In this document: positions 25,343 through 33,904 of the stretch, piece by piece
How positions within the stretch are numbered: position 1 is the stretch's first letter
Layout of the letters: each line of letters starts with the position of its first letter
Notes under the pieces: generated by a model
Database searches by the model: none
What the model saw: the letters and a program-made list of their open reading frames with translations, nothing else
Told to the model about the DNA's origin: nothing
Assembly: GCA_009692555.1 (NCBI GenBank)
Contig: SHYY01000001.1
Span: forward strand, 91,393 to 135,681
Source: Myxococcales bacterium
Lineage (GTDB): Bacteria; Myxococcota_A; Polyangia; Palsa-1104; SHYY01
Direction: 5' to 3'
Length of the DNA stretch: 44,289 nucleotides
Program-made: the position numbers and the translations under genes

Positions 25343-25887
25343 GGAGGACCTCGCACGGCTGGTGCGCGCCCTCGACGGCGTCGGGATCCGCAACTTCGCG
25401 CTGACCGGGGGAGCTGCCTTCGGAGTGTGGGTGGAGCCACGGGAGACCCGCGACCTGGATGTCTGCGGCGAGCTGCCGCCCGAGGCTCTGACGCCGCTGC
25501 TCGCCCACCACGACGGGATGCGCTTTGGCGCCTCCGAGGTTCCCGACCTGGTGCGCTTCCGGATCGGCGACTGGGACGTCGACCTGTTCGTGGCGAAGGG
25601 CGCGGGCGACCTCGAATGCCTCGCCAGGGCATCCGTCGTCGAGCTTTCGGGCGTCACCGTGCGGGTGGTCTCGCCCGAGGACCCTCGTGGTCCACAAGCT
25701 GCTGAAGCTCGAGAACGACCGTCGGCGTGTGCTCCAGGACATCGCCGATCTGCGCGCGCTCTTCCAGCGCCACCCATCGCTGGACTGGCCCTACATCCAG
25801 CGCCGTGTGGCGCCCGCGAGTCTGCCGCTGCTGCGCGCGATCCGCGAGGCCTCGGACGAGGAGTTGCTGGAGCGGTTGAAGGATTGA
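25326..25887 (+). pseudogene. AbiEii/MNT-type nucleotidyltransferase, frameshifted
   Basis: The first frame shows a DNA-polymerase-beta-like nucleotidyltransferase core: GGAAFGVWV (G28-G29), DLD (D43, D45) and a third acid in DWDVDLF (D86). At 25683 there is one extra C in a CCC run. The protein then continues in the next frame as LVVHKLLKLENDRRRVLQD and DEELLERLKD to 25887, giving ~186 residues in all. Proteins of this type are toxins of type IV or HEPN/MNT toxin-antitoxin systems that transfer nucleotides to RNA or protein. The break removes the C-terminal helices. Real decay or a read error are both possible. Confidence 0.75.
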
Positions 25888-25903
25888 GCGACGGGAGAGG
25901 GAG

Positions 25904-26644
25904 CTACGCGCGCTTCGCGGCGACGGCGATCGGGGCGAGGAGGAGGCTGCCGAAGAGGGCGCCGACGAAGGCAGAGAAGACGCCCGTGAGAGTGAAGGCG
26001 AGCATCGTCTCCTTGCCCGAGACGGCGTCGAGGGTGAGCAGGCTCATCGCCGGGACGAGGGACAGGATGCCGGCAAAGGCGGTGGCGAAGCCGGCGATCG
26101 CGCCATACCCCGCACCGACGAGGAAGCCGATCATCGCGCGGCCGAAGCCGCCGCGACCGAGGGCCAGCGATTGCGCCCACATCGCGGCGCCCGCGCCGGC
26201 GATCCGGCCGACCCAGGCCATCACGAGGCCGGTCAGCGCGAGGGTGAAGGCGAGGCGGCCGCTGTAGCGCTCGTTCGAGACGAGCACGATCAGCGCGGCG
26301 AACAGCGTCGAGGAGAGGAGCAGGCCGCCGGTGACCCAGCCGACCGCGCGTGCCCGCCCGAGCAGCTGCGGGTCGCGCACCACCTCGCCGCGCGCGCTGC
26401 CCTCGGGGTGCTCGTCGTGGACGTCGCGCAGCCAGGCCGCACGCATGCGCTCGTGCCACCCGGACGACTCCTTCCCGCGCGCGGCGAGCAGCGCCAGCGG
26501 CCACTGGGCGCGGATGCGCGACCAGGTGAGCTCACGCCGCAGCGGCAGGAGCTTGGGCAGCGCGAGGAAGGTGGCCAGCGGCGCCAGCAGCGCGACCGAC
26601 CAGACCACCGCCTCCACCAGGTTGAACTGCGACTCCGACATCAT
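25904..26644 (-). CDS. Polytopic membrane protein of unknown function
   Basis: 246 residues if started at the ATG at 26644; starts at 26665 or 26731 are possible and none has a strong ribosome site. About five or six hydrophobic segments: VVWSVALLAPLATFLALP, VTGGLLLSSTLFAALIVLVS, LAFTLALTGLVMAWVGRI, FLVGAGYGAIAGFATAF, LTGVFSAFVGALFGSLLL. A charged cytosolic loop (HERMRAAWLRDVHDEHPEG) lies between helices one and two. The family is not recognised. It ends at the pseudogene boundary and starts beside a repeat element. Confidence 0.65.
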   Translation of the reverse strand: MMSESQFNLVEAVVWSVALLAPLATFLALPKLLPLRRELTWSRIRAQWPLALLAARGKESSGWHERMRAAWLRDVHDEHPEGSARGEVVRDPQLLGRARAVGWVTGGLLLSSTLFAALIVLVSNERYSGRLAFTLALTGLVMAWVGRIAGAGAAMWAQSLALGRGGFGRAMIGFLVGAGYGAIAGFATAFAGILSLVPAMSLLTLDAVSGKETMLAFTLTGVFSAFVGALFGSLLLAPIAVAAKRA

Positions 26645-26721
26645 CGATCCGCAGGAGAGCATCATGGTGATTGCTACGCTACCACGGAGGGCCGCCTTCC
26701 CGCCACCCCAGCGTAGAAGCT

Positions 26722-27190
26722 GGGTGCTCAAGGGAGAAGGGGGTCCCTCCGCTCACGTAGTCGTAGTCGTAGTCGTGGTCGTAGTCGATTCAGGGGCACT
26801 CTCGCGCAGGGGATCACCTCTCCGGCCCATGCGCGTGAGCATCTCCACGATGCGGGTCAGCAACTCCATGGCGTGTCGCCGAGTGTCTTCCTCGGCGAGT
26901 TGCAGGACCGCAAAGGCATCCACGATCGCCTTGCACTCCATCGCGGAGCCCCGGGCGATGCTGTAGAAGCGGGCGCCATCCGGCGCTCCGAACCGGCCCG
27001 CTCCCTCGGCGAGCTTCTGGTAGGCCAGCATGGGCATCCTCCTGGGAGGCCAGGGTGGTCGGTCGGCAGGAGGAATTTGTTGCGGGAGGAAGTTCGATTG
27101 CCGTCGCTGCGGACGGGACGACTAGGACTACGACTACGACTACGTGACGAGCAAGAGCCAGCAAGAGGGCCCCTCCGCTGTTAAGCACCC
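26722..27190 (-). mobile_element. Hexamer-repeat element, copy A (inverted relative to copies B and C)
   Basis: The ends are GGGTGCTCAAGGGAGAAGG at 26722 and ...GCTGTTAAGCACCC ending at 27190. Inside each end lies a run of GTAGTC hexamers, in opposite orientation at the two ends (26756-26786 and 27124-27143). Between them is the four-helix-bundle ORF on the minus strand. A second CAAGCACCC follows at 27193. The flanks are GTAGAAGCT (26713-26721) and GTAGGCGCT (27202-27210), a 7-of-9 match that may be an old target duplication. No transposase is encoded. Confidence 0.75.
26753..27031 (-). CDS. N-terminally short four-helix-bundle protein (23S rRNA IVS-protein family)
   Basis: 92 residues. The ATG at 27031 has a perfect AGGAGG six nt upstream; the ATG at 27037 is too close to it. 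The core KLAEGAGRFGAP, ARFYSIARGSAMECKAIVDA, and MELLTRIVEMLTRM matches the second half of the bacterial four-helix-bundle family named after proteins in 23S rRNA intervening sequences; Avd of diversity-generating retroelements shares this fold. The first helix and a half, normally ~35 residues, is absent. The tail is ten Thr encoded by the element's own hexamers. It may be a decayed or minimal product; function unknown. Confidence 0.65.
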   Translation of the reverse strand: MLAYQKLAEGAGRFGAPDGARFYSIARGSAMECKAIVDAFAVLQLAEEDTRRHAMELLTRIVEMLTRMGRRGDPLRESAPESTTTTTTTTTT

Positions 27191-27208
27191 GTCAAGCACC
27201 CGTAGGCG

Positions 27209-28948
27209 CTACTTGAGCGCGCCCTTGGCGAACCAGATGTGCGAGCGGTTGTTGGTGCGGGCGTCGGTCCAGGCGGCGTAGATCGCGCTGCCGACGACGG
27301 TGAGGCCGAGGTAGTCGCCGAGCCAGTTCGACATGTCGCGGCGGGTGGTGAACTCGAAGGGCGTGTCGTTGACGAAGGTGTTGACGCCGAACTTCACCGG
27401 GTTCATCGCGTCGGCGGGCCCCGAGCTGGCGTGAAAGACGTTGCCGGTCAGGTAGCGGTTGTCGAACCAGATGGCGTGCACGTTGCCCTTGCCGTCGACC
27501 GCGATCTGGTGATGGAAGTGCGTGGCGCACGACTTGTCGTCGTTGACCTTCACCGACGGGCCGAACTTCGCGCCACCGTCCTGCGAGGCGGCCACGCGCA
27601 CGTCCCACACGCCGCTCGAGGTGCCGGAGACGAAGCCGACGTAGACGTTCTGGTTGCCGAAGATCGCCACCGACGGGTCGTCGAAGGTCGGCGAGTCGGT
27701 GCCGCGGCTGACCAGCACGTTGGGGCCGTTCTTCTTGCCGTCGGCGTCGAGGCGCTGGATGTAGACCTCGTTGTCGGTCGAGCCGTACTGCTCGTCGTAC
27801 AGCTCGACCCACACCACCACCGGCTTGTTGTCGGTGCCGATGGCGATCTGCGCCAGGTTGCGGCCCGCGGAGCCGCGCGAGAGGCTGTCGCTGATGGTCA
27901 CGGGCATCGACCAGGTCTTGCCGTTGTCGGTCGAGCGCACCATCCGGATATCCACCCGCTGCTGGGTCGAGCGGTTCCAGGTCATCCACACCGTCCCGTC
28001 GCTGCCGATGGCGATCCACGGCTTGTCGATGAACGAGTTGGCGACCCACTCGGTGTTGGGCGAGGTCTGGAAGACCTCGGGGAAGGTGACGCCGCCGTTG
28101 GTGGAGCGCGCGGCGAACATGTGCATGTTGTTCGGGTTGCCGCCGCCGCTGCGGTTGAAGCCGACCCAGGAGATCCAGAAGTTGCCGAGCTTGTCGACGG
28201 CGGTGACCGGATCGCTCTGGTCGCTGTTCATGTCGACCATCTTGTCCATCGGCAGGAGGAGCGGCTTGCCGAAGGTCTTGCCGTCGTCGCCGGAGTGGGA
28301 GGTGCCGAGAAATCCCTGGTTGCCGAGGTCGTTCCAGGCGACCACGATGTTCTTGTTGGTGGGGTCGACGGAGAGGGCGCACTCGGCCTGGATGCCGGAG
28401 GTGCCGGAGGCGGAGACGTTGGCGCCGAAGGGGCCCTTCAGGCCGAAGCCGGGATCGATCACCGGGAGCACGCAGGCGGCGCCGTTGTTGGTGGCCGGGC
28501 GGACGCCGCCACCGTCGTCGTAGGGGAAGCAGACGCCGCTCTGCTGCGAGCACTGGTAGTCGGGCCCGCGGCAGTCCGCGTTGGTCTTGCAGATCAGGAA
28601 GCAGGCCATCATGTTGCCCTGCGCGCGGATGCATTTCGCGTCGCTGGGGCAGGGATCGGTGCCGCTGCACGACTGGGTGCAGTAGCCGTCCTGGAAGCCG
28701 AACCCCTCGGGGAGGCAGATCTGCTTCTTCTCGTCCTTGCAGTCGCCCGGCGACGGGAAGCCCTGGCTGGTGCAGGGATCGCCGATGCCGCTCTTGACCA
28801 TCACCAGATCAGGGCGGCGGGCGAGGTCGGGGAGCGCGGCGAGGTCGGGGCCAACGGTGCCGCCGTCGTCCTTGTCGCCGGGGAGGCCCTCGCCGCTGCA
28901 GCCAGCGACGAGGAGTGCGAGGGCGAAGGTGGGGTGGGCAAGGCGCAT
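27209..28948 (-). CDS. Sialidase-like beta-propeller lipoprotein
   Basis: 579 residues from the ATG at 28948, which starts a lipoprotein signal (LALLVAGC, C17). Residues ~50-170 are Cys-rich with disulfide spacing (YCTQSCSGTDPC, CFLICKTNADCRG). From ~185 on there are several Asp-box motifs of sialidases/BNR proteins: SGDDGKTF, STNGGVTF, STDNGKTW, SQDGGAKF. Blade motifs such as GNFWISWVGF and GTVWMTWNRS repeat. The Arg triad of true sialidases cannot be placed, so hydrolase activity is open. Probably surface-exposed. The gene lies between two inverted repeat elements, with only 18 bp between its stop and copy A. Confidence 0.85.
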   Translation of the reverse strand: MRLAHPTFALALLVAGCSGEGLPGDKDDGGTVGPDLAALPDLARRPDLVMVKSGIGDPCTSQGFPSPGDCKDEKKQICLPEGFGFQDGYCTQSCSGTDPCPSDAKCIRAQGNMMACFLICKTNADCRGPDYQCSQQSGVCFPYDDGGGVRPATNNGAACVLPVIDPGFGLKGPFGANVSASGTSGIQAECALSVDPTNKNIVVAWNDLGNQGFLGTSHSGDDGKTFGKPLLLPMDKMVDMNSDQSDPVTAVDKLGNFWISWVGFNRSGGGNPNNMHMFAARSTNGGVTFPEVFQTSPNTEWVANSFIDKPWIAIGSDGTVWMTWNRSTQQRVDIRMVRSTDNGKTWSMPVTISDSLSRGSAGRNLAQIAIGTDNKPVVVWVELYDEQYGSTDNEVYIQRLDADGKKNGPNVLVSRGTDSPTFDDPSVAIFGNQNVYVGFVSGTSSGVWDVRVAASQDGGAKFGPSVKVNDDKSCATHFHHQIAVDGKGNVHAIWFDNRYLTGNVFHASSGPADAMNPVKFGVNTFVNDTPFEFTTRRDMSNWLGDYLGLTVVGSAIYAAWTDARTNNRSHIWFAKGALK

Positions 28949-29056
28949 GGAGTCCTCAGGCGAGGGGCGTGCTCGGCCCGGTGCGGCGCCCGGGCCGTGG
29001 TGCAATTCGACAGGTGCACCGTAATAGCACGGCCCAGAGCGGGTCCGGTAGGGGCG

Positions 29057-29520
29057 GGGTGCTTAACAGCGGAGGGGGCCCTCTTGCTGGCTCTTGCTCG
29101 TCACGTAGTCGTCGGCGTAGTCGTAGTCGTAGTCGTCCCGTCCGCAGCGACGGCAATCGAACTTCCTCCCGCAACAAATTCCTGCTGCCAACCGACCCCC
29201 CTGGCCACACAGGAGGATGCCCCCTACATCGCCGAGGGAGCGGGCCGGTTCGGAGCGCCGGATGGCGCCCGCTTCTACAGCATCGCCCGGGGCTCCGCGA
29301 TGGAGTGCAAGGCGATCGTGGATGCCGTTGCGGTCCTGCAGCTCGCCGAGGAATACACTCGGCGACAGGCCATGGAGTTGCTGACCCGCATCGTGGAGAT
29401 GCTCACGCGCATGTGCCGGAGAGCTGATCCCCCCGCGCGAGAGTGCCCCTGAATCGACTACGACTACGACTACGACTACGACTACGTGAGCGGAGGGACC
29501 CCCTTCTCCGTTAAGCACCC
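29057..29520 (+). mobile_element. Hexamer-repeat element, copy B, with 9-bp target duplication
   Basis: 464 bp. Terminal inverted repeat GGGTGCTTAAC (29057-29067) and GTTAAGCACCC (29510-29520), 11 of 11. Immediately outside both ends is the direct repeat GTAGGGGCG (29048-29056 and 29521-29529), as left by transposition. Inward lie GTAGTC hexamers (29104-29137) and, at the other end, GACTAC hexamers (29456-29486). These can pair into a long hairpin. Between them is a broken four-helix-bundle ORF. No transposase, so it must move in trans, if at all. Confidence 0.85.
29228..29452 (+). pseudogene. Four-helix-bundle ORF of copy B, start lost
   Basis: The frame reads IAEGAGRFGAPDGARFYSIA and on to MELLTRIVEMLTRMCRR, almost the same as copy A. 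Compared with copy A, 13 bp are missing just after the AGGAGGATGCCC region, which puts the ATG out of frame with the conserved part. It has no poly-Thr tail because the stop comes before the hexamers. Confidence 0.7.
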
Positions 29521-29561
29521 GTAGGGGCGCGAGTTGTTGCTACCCGCGGCGCGAACATGCT

Positions 29562-29858
29562 ATGCGGCGGCGCATGTCAGGGCGTGGATCGGTTCCGTTC
29601 TCGTGGATGAAGAGCATCGACGCGGTGCGGCTCGCCGAGCGCTTTGCGGGGGCCGGCGCGGCCAAGGTGCTCCAGATCGCGTCGGAGCGGCGCGCGTCGT
29701 GGGAGCGGATCCGGGCGCGGCTCGATCTGCCCGAGGGGCGCTTCGAGAAGCTGCCGCTGCGATCGCTGCGCGCGGCGAAGGTGCGCATGTTCCGCGCGTT
29801 CAAGCTCCTCGGGGCGCTGAAGGGCGAGGCGGAGGGCGAGCGCGCAGCGACGGGGTGA
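29562..29858 (+). CDS. Hypothetical small basic protein
   Basis: 98 residues from 29562, or 94 from the ATG at 29574. Rich in Arg, Ala and Leu with helical patterns (DAVRLAERFAGAGAAKVLQI, MFRAFKLLGALKG). No family recognised and no strong ribosome site. It fills a gap between copy B and a convergent gene; it could be a chance open frame. Confidence 0.4.
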   Translation: MRRRMSGRGSVPFSWMKSIDAVRLAERFAGAGAAKVLQIASERRASWERIRARLDLPEGRFEKLPLRSLRAAKVRMFRAFKLLGALKGEAEGERAATG

Positions 29859-29937
29859 ATCGGAATCGCCCCGCGGGCCCCCCGACACGACGGGTCTGCT
29901 TCGGTTGACGACGAGGCCGCGGCGGTCGGTTCCCATC

Positions 29938-30000
29938 GTTTCCGTTTCCGTTGCCTGCCGTTGCCCGTTTCCGTTGCCGCTGCCGTTGCCGTTGCCGTCG
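29938..30000. repeat. CCGTTn hexamer tract in a convergent gap
   Basis: A degenerate run of gtttcc, gttgcc and gctgcc hexamers. It ends 39 bp before the 3' end of the Cys-rich lipoprotein gene. Same type as 17646-17703. Confidence 0.65.
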
Positions 30001-30039
30001 ACTATTCGACGCGCACCGGCTCCCGTTCGATGAGCTCGG

Positions 30040-31299
30040 CTACGAGCAAACAGTGTCCCCATACGGGACGCACCTGCCCTTCGCGCACCACAGCTCGTTG
30101 GCGCAGGGGCAGGGGTCGCCGAGTTGGCCAAGGCGCGTGCACACGCCACGCATCCCGGCCTGCGGACTCACCAGCCAACATCTGGACCCGAGAGCGCACG
30201 CCCCGAGCGGGCCGCACGGTTCACCCAGGGCGGGCAGGTCGGCGCAAACCTTGGGCCCCGCGCATTGCCCGCCGGGCAAGCAGGGGCAATACAGACCGGC
30301 CGCGCATCGCGGGCTCCCCCCGAACTCGCAGGAGCCGCCCCTTTGCACGACCATTGGCACCTCGCAAGTTCCCTTCGAGCACTCGAAATCATTTCGACAA
30401 TATCGAGCGAATTCACAGTGTTCGTGCTCCAGTACTCCATATTTCGGCGGGCTGCAGACACCGGCGACACAGTAGCCCGCGCACCGGTCCGTGCTCTGGC
30501 AGCTCGCGCCCACGGGTAGCGTGGGCCGCGACTCGGGAACCGCGCAGCGGCCGGATTGGCAAGTGAGCCCGTCGTTGCAGGGGGGATTCGCGCCTCCGCA
30601 GGGGTCGCCGACGAGGCTCTTGGGCTGGCAGGTGCCGAAGCCCATCTCGGCCTTGCAGTAGAGCGTCGACTGGCACTCGACGCCGTGGGTGGTGCACATC
30701 GCGCCACGCTTCTTGCCGGACAGGGTGCAGACGCCGGCCTCGCACACGCTGATGGGGGTGCACACGTCGTTCGCGCCGTCGCAGCTCTCGCCGACCTGGC
30801 GTGGGACGCGGCAGAGCCCGCAGGCGAGCTGCGCGTCGCAGTAGCCGCTCTGGCACTGCAGGGAGGCGAAGCAGCGATCGCCGCCCTTGCCGGTTCCCCG
30901 CCTGGCGGGATCCGGGTAGCCCCAGAGCAGCCCCCGATAGCTCACGCAGCGCGGCCAGGTGCCAAAACCCCAGCACTCGCCGGCCTCGATCGCCGCGGCG
31001 CAGGCGTCGAGGTCGGCCACCACGATCTGCGATCCCCGCGCGGTGGCAATGCCGGCGCAGGAGGCGACGGCGCCCTCCTCGTACGGTGGCTGGCTGTACG
31101 GTCCCCCGAAGCAGCGCGCCTCGTAGCCTGCGCGGGCGGCGTACAGGCGGGCGCAGGCGGCGGTGATCGGATCCGCGCCGCTCCAGTCGGCGCCCTGCGA
31201 GGTCGCGGCCATGTCCGAGGGCAAAGAGCCCGCGGGCGCCTGCTGGCAGCCTGCGAGCAGCGTCAAGGCGAGCAGGTGGGCGCGAACCGGGCAGCACAT
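30040..31299 (-). CDS. Cys-rich lipoprotein
   Basis: 419 residues. Lipoprotein signal LLALTLLAGC (C18). After a short linker, the protein has ~40 Cys in irregular repeats such as GDRCFASLQCQSGYCDAQLACG, VGESCDGANDVC, GASCQSTDRCAGYC and GDPCPCANELWCAKGRC. The spacing fits small disulfide-knotted units like those in other myxobacterial Cys-rich lipoproteins. It is probably exposed on the cell surface. No enzymatic motif; binding or structural role guessed. Confidence 0.8.
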   Translation of the reverse strand: MCCPVRAHLLALTLLAGCQQAPAGSLPSDMAATSQGADWSGADPITAACARLYAARAGYEARCFGGPYSQPPYEEGAVASCAGIATARGSQIVVADLDACAAAIEAGECWGFGTWPRCVSYRGLLWGYPDPARRGTGKGGDRCFASLQCQSGYCDAQLACGLCRVPRQVGESCDGANDVCTPISVCEAGVCTLSGKKRGAMCTTHGVECQSTLYCKAEMGFGTCQPKSLVGDPCGGANPPCNDGLTCQSGRCAVPESRPTLPVGASCQSTDRCAGYCVAGVCSPPKYGVLEHEHCEFARYCRNDFECSKGTCEVPMVVQRGGSCEFGGSPRCAAGLYCPCLPGGQCAGPKVCADLPALGEPCGPLGACALGSRCWLVSPQAGMRGVCTRLGQLGDPCPCANELWCAKGRCVPYGDTVCS

Positions 31300-31439
31300 C
31301 GAGACCTCCGGTGCCCCCTGCCTTCACTTCTACCACGCGCCACGCCCGAAGCGTACACGGGGCTTGCCCCCGCCGAATTCTCTTGTAGCGGGTCCTCGGG
31401 CGGTTCTGACACGCGACGGCCTGAAAATCGGCCACCTTC

Positions 31440-31844
31440 CTACATCCAGTTTTCGATCGCGAGTCCGTCGAAGGAGCGGAAGTCGGCGACGTTCGCCGTG
31501 ACCAGGGTGAGCTTGTGCACTTTGGCGACCGCGGCGATCTGTCCGTCCCGGAATGCGGGCGTCCGGTGACGGAGCCGCGCCCGCTCCTCGGCGTGCCACC
31601 GGGCGGCCAGCTCGTCGTAGGGCAGGATGGGCAGCGACGCGGCCACGGCGTCCTGGAAGTAGGCCTCGAACGCCTGGCGCTTCTTCGACGGCGGCAACAT
31701 CTGGCAGCCGAAGATCACCTCGTGCCAGACGGTGGCGGAGATCGCGATCTCGCACTGGAACTGGGCGAGCTTCTCCAGGAGCCCGGGGTGTGGCCTCTTC
31801 CTCAGCGGCTCGGAGAGGACGTTGGTGTCGAGCAGGTACCTCAT
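31440..31844 (-). CDS. vapC: VapC-type PIN-domain ribonuclease toxin
   Basis: 134 residues, full length. PIN acids are D6 (LLDTNVLSE), E42 (TVWHEVIFG), D100 (RDGQIAAVA) and D121 (TANVADF). VapC toxins cut tRNA or rRNA when freed from their antitoxin. The ATG overlaps the antitoxin stop (ATGA). Unlike the VapC at 12584, this copy is intact. Confidence 0.93.
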   Translation of the reverse strand: MRYLLDTNVLSEPLRKRPHPGLLEKLAQFQCEIAISATVWHEVIFGCQMLPPSKKRQAFEAYFQDAVAASLPILPYDELAARWHAEERARLRHRTPAFRDGQIAAVAKVHKLTLVTANVADFRSFDGLAIENWM

Positions 31845-32107
31845 CCGAGCTTCACGGGCGGCCCGGGCGAACGGTCGCGCACCTCCACCGGGAAGAGGTC
31901 GTCGTCGAGGTCGGCGAGGTGCTCCCGCCGGAACCGCTTCAGGAGGTCCCCGAAGTTGCCCTGCCCCATGAGGCGCCGGAACTGGGCGATCGAGACCAGA
32001 ACGGCGACCGGCTCCCCGTTCCGCGTGATCTCGACCGGCGTCCCCTCGGCCTCATGGACGAGAGCGCTGAACTCGTTGCGTGCCGCCCCGATGGAATAGC
32101 TGCTCAT
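31841..32107 (-). CDS. Phd/YefM-type antitoxin
   Basis: 88 residues from the ATG at 32107 (GGAG nearby); the longer open frame upstream is antisense to the kinase gene. The N-terminal DNA-binding motif is SSYSIGAARNEFSALVHEAE, then VEITRNGEPVAVLVSIAQFR, classic Phd/YefM. The C-terminus is charged and should bind the toxin. It neutralises the VapC downstream and is expected to repress the pair's promoter in the 117-bp gap to the kinase gene. Confidence 0.92.
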   Translation of the reverse strand: MSSYSIGAARNEFSALVHEAEGTPVEITRNGEPVAVLVSIAQFRRLMGQGNFGDLLKRFRREHLADLDDDLFPVEVRDRSPGPPVKLG

Positions 32108-32224
32108 GATGGCGATCTCCGAGGCTGAGTGCTTGGCTAAGCGTAGCTGCGACGGCGACGATGTCAAGGAACGCGGCGACGATGCGCGCTTGAACCGGCG
32201 GGGCGCCTGGAGTAGATCTCGCGC

Positions 32225-33904
32225 GTGCGTGCGCGCCTCGGGCACCTCGGGAAGCGGCTCTCGCCGCTCTACTTCATCTTCGCGCTGATCCTCGTGTCGG
32301 CGCTGGCGCTCGGTACGTACAGCTACATCAAGGCGACGCAGCTGGCCGATCAGAGCGAGCGGTCGCTGGCGCAGAGCGAGCGCTCCCTGGCCGACTCGAA
32401 CCGGCTGCTCGGCGAGCAGATCCGCGACCGCATCGACAACTTCATCATCGACTCCGATCGCGCGATGATCGACATCGTCGACCTCGAGCACCTGACGGAC
32501 TTCGCCCGTCGCTGGACGGAGATCATCCGGCTCTCGCAGCCGGTCGAGGCGGCGCTGGTGCTCGACGAGCGGCAGGAGCTGGTCAAGGACGGTTACGTGT
32601 CGAAGCGGCGCGGCGCGGAGTATGTGGAGTTCCGCGACCTCTTCCAGTCCAAGATCCTGCCACAGCTGGAGCTGGCCGGGTTGCGCCTCGAGCTGCACAA
32701 GCACCTCCACGCGGTGATCGACGGGCGCGATTACCTGTTCTCCTACATCAAGCGCGAGCAGCGGAAGCCGGGTCAGCCGAACCGGGTCTTCTACGTGGTC
32801 CTGAAGATCAACCTCGATTATCTGGTGCAGGACTTCTTCCGCGAGGCGTTCCAGCCGATGCGCGGGCGGGTGCTCTACGCGGTGGTCGACAACCGCAACC
32901 GGGTGCTGTTCGGCGAGCGGGTGCCGGCGCCGCGCGAGCTGCTCTACGACGAGCACTTTCCGACCACGCTCTACCTGTGGCGCATGCAGATGGCGCCGCC
33001 GAACGCCGAGCAGCTGGCGGCGGAGGCGCAGGCGCGGCGGCTGGAGGCGCACGCGCGGCGGGTGTCGGACTCGACGCTGATCGCGCTGATGGTGAGCACG
33101 ATCCTCGGCGGCATCGCGTTCCTCCTCTACGCGGTCGCCAAGGAGCGGCGGGCGAACCAGCTGAAGAGCGACTTCATCTCCAATGTCAGCCACGAATTGA
33201 AGACGCCGCTCTCGCTGATCCGGATGTTCGCCGAGCTGCTCGCGCTCGGGAAATTGAAGACGCCGGAGAAGGGAAAGGAGTACGCCGAGATCATCACCCG
33301 CGAGGCGGAGCGGCTGTCGCGATTGATCGACAACGTGCTCGACTTCGCGCGGATGGAGCGCGGCAAGGCGGCGTACGACTTCAAGCCGGGCGATCTGTCG
33401 GAGGTGGTGGCGCGCTCGGTCGACGTCTATCGCTATCGCCTGGAGCGCGAGGGGGTGCGCCTGCGGACCGAGATCGCCGAGGCGCTGCCGGAGACGCTGC
33501 TCGACGAGAACGCGATGACGCTGGTGCTCCTGAACCTGCTCGACAACGCGGTGAAGTACGGCGCGACCCCTGACGGCGAGGGCGCCAAGCCGGCGGGCGG
33601 CGAGATCGTGGTCGGGCTGAAGGAGGAGGCGGGGGGCCTCCGGTTGACGGTGCGCGATCATGGGCCGGGGATCGACCGCGATGAGCAGAAGAAGATCTTC
33701 GACCGTTTCTACCGGTCGCGCTCGGCGCGCGGGAAGAAGAACGCGCGCGGGTCGGGGATCGGACTGTCGCTGGTGAAGCACATCGCGGAGGCGCACGGCG
33801 GGCGCGTCACCGTTGACAGCGCGCCCGGCGAGGGGGCGACGTTCGCGGTCTCGATCCCGCTCCGCAGCGCACCCGAGCCAGGTCGCGAGGAGAGGGCCGC
33901 ATGA
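32225..33904 (+). CDS. Membrane sensor histidine kinase
   Basis: 559 residues, GTG start. TM1 is ~14-35. A coiled segment with near-repeats ([16 protein letters not shown]) follows, then an extracytoplasmic sensor region to ~280 and TM2 ~285-306 ([20 protein letters not shown]). The phospho-acceptor is H323 in [13 protein letters not shown]-binding boxes are N ([12 protein letters not shown]), G1 (VRDHGPGID) and G2 ([18 protein letters not shown]). All motifs are intact. It probably phosphorylates the OmpR-type regulator that overlaps it by 4 nt. The signal is unknown. Confidence 0.93.
   Translation: MRARLGHLGKRLSPLYFIFALILVSALALGTYSYIKATQLADQSERSLAQSERSLADSNRLLGEQIRDRIDNFIIDSDRAMIDIVDLEHLTDFARRWTEIIRLSQPVEAALVLDERQELVKDGYVSKRRGAEYVEFRDLFQSKILPQLELAGLRLELHKHLHAVIDGRDYLFSYIKREQRKPGQPNRVFYVVLKINLDYLVQDFFREAFQPMRGRVLYAVVDNRNRVLFGERVPAPRELLYDEHFPTTLYLWRMQMAPPNAEQLAAEAQARRLEAHARRVSDSTLIALMVSTILGGIAFLLYAVAKERRANQLKSDFISNVSHELKTPLSLIRMFAELLALGKLKTPEKGKEYAEIITREAERLSRLIDNVLDFARMERGKAAYDFKPGDLSEVVARSVDVYRYRLEREGVRLRTEIAEALPETLLDENAMTLVLLNLLDNAVKYGATPDGEGAKPAGGEIVVGLKEEAGGLRLTVRDHGPGIDRDEQKKIFDRFYRSRSARGKKNARGSGIGLSLVKHIAEAHGGRVTVDSAPGEGATFAVSIPLRSAPEPGREERAA

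Noticed and set aside
29104..29137. CRISPR-like or satellite array
   Set aside because: Uninterrupted 6-bp hexamers without spacers; part of the mobile element arms.
27239..29452. 737-codon plus-strand frame running from the sialidase-like gene into copy B
   Set aside because: Antisense over most of its length; only its end matches the four-helix-bundle family, and that part was annotated separately.
26722..29520. A classic composite transposon made of copies A and B
   Set aside because: Copy B has its own perfect 9-bp target duplication and neither copy encodes a transposase, so independent insertion fits better.
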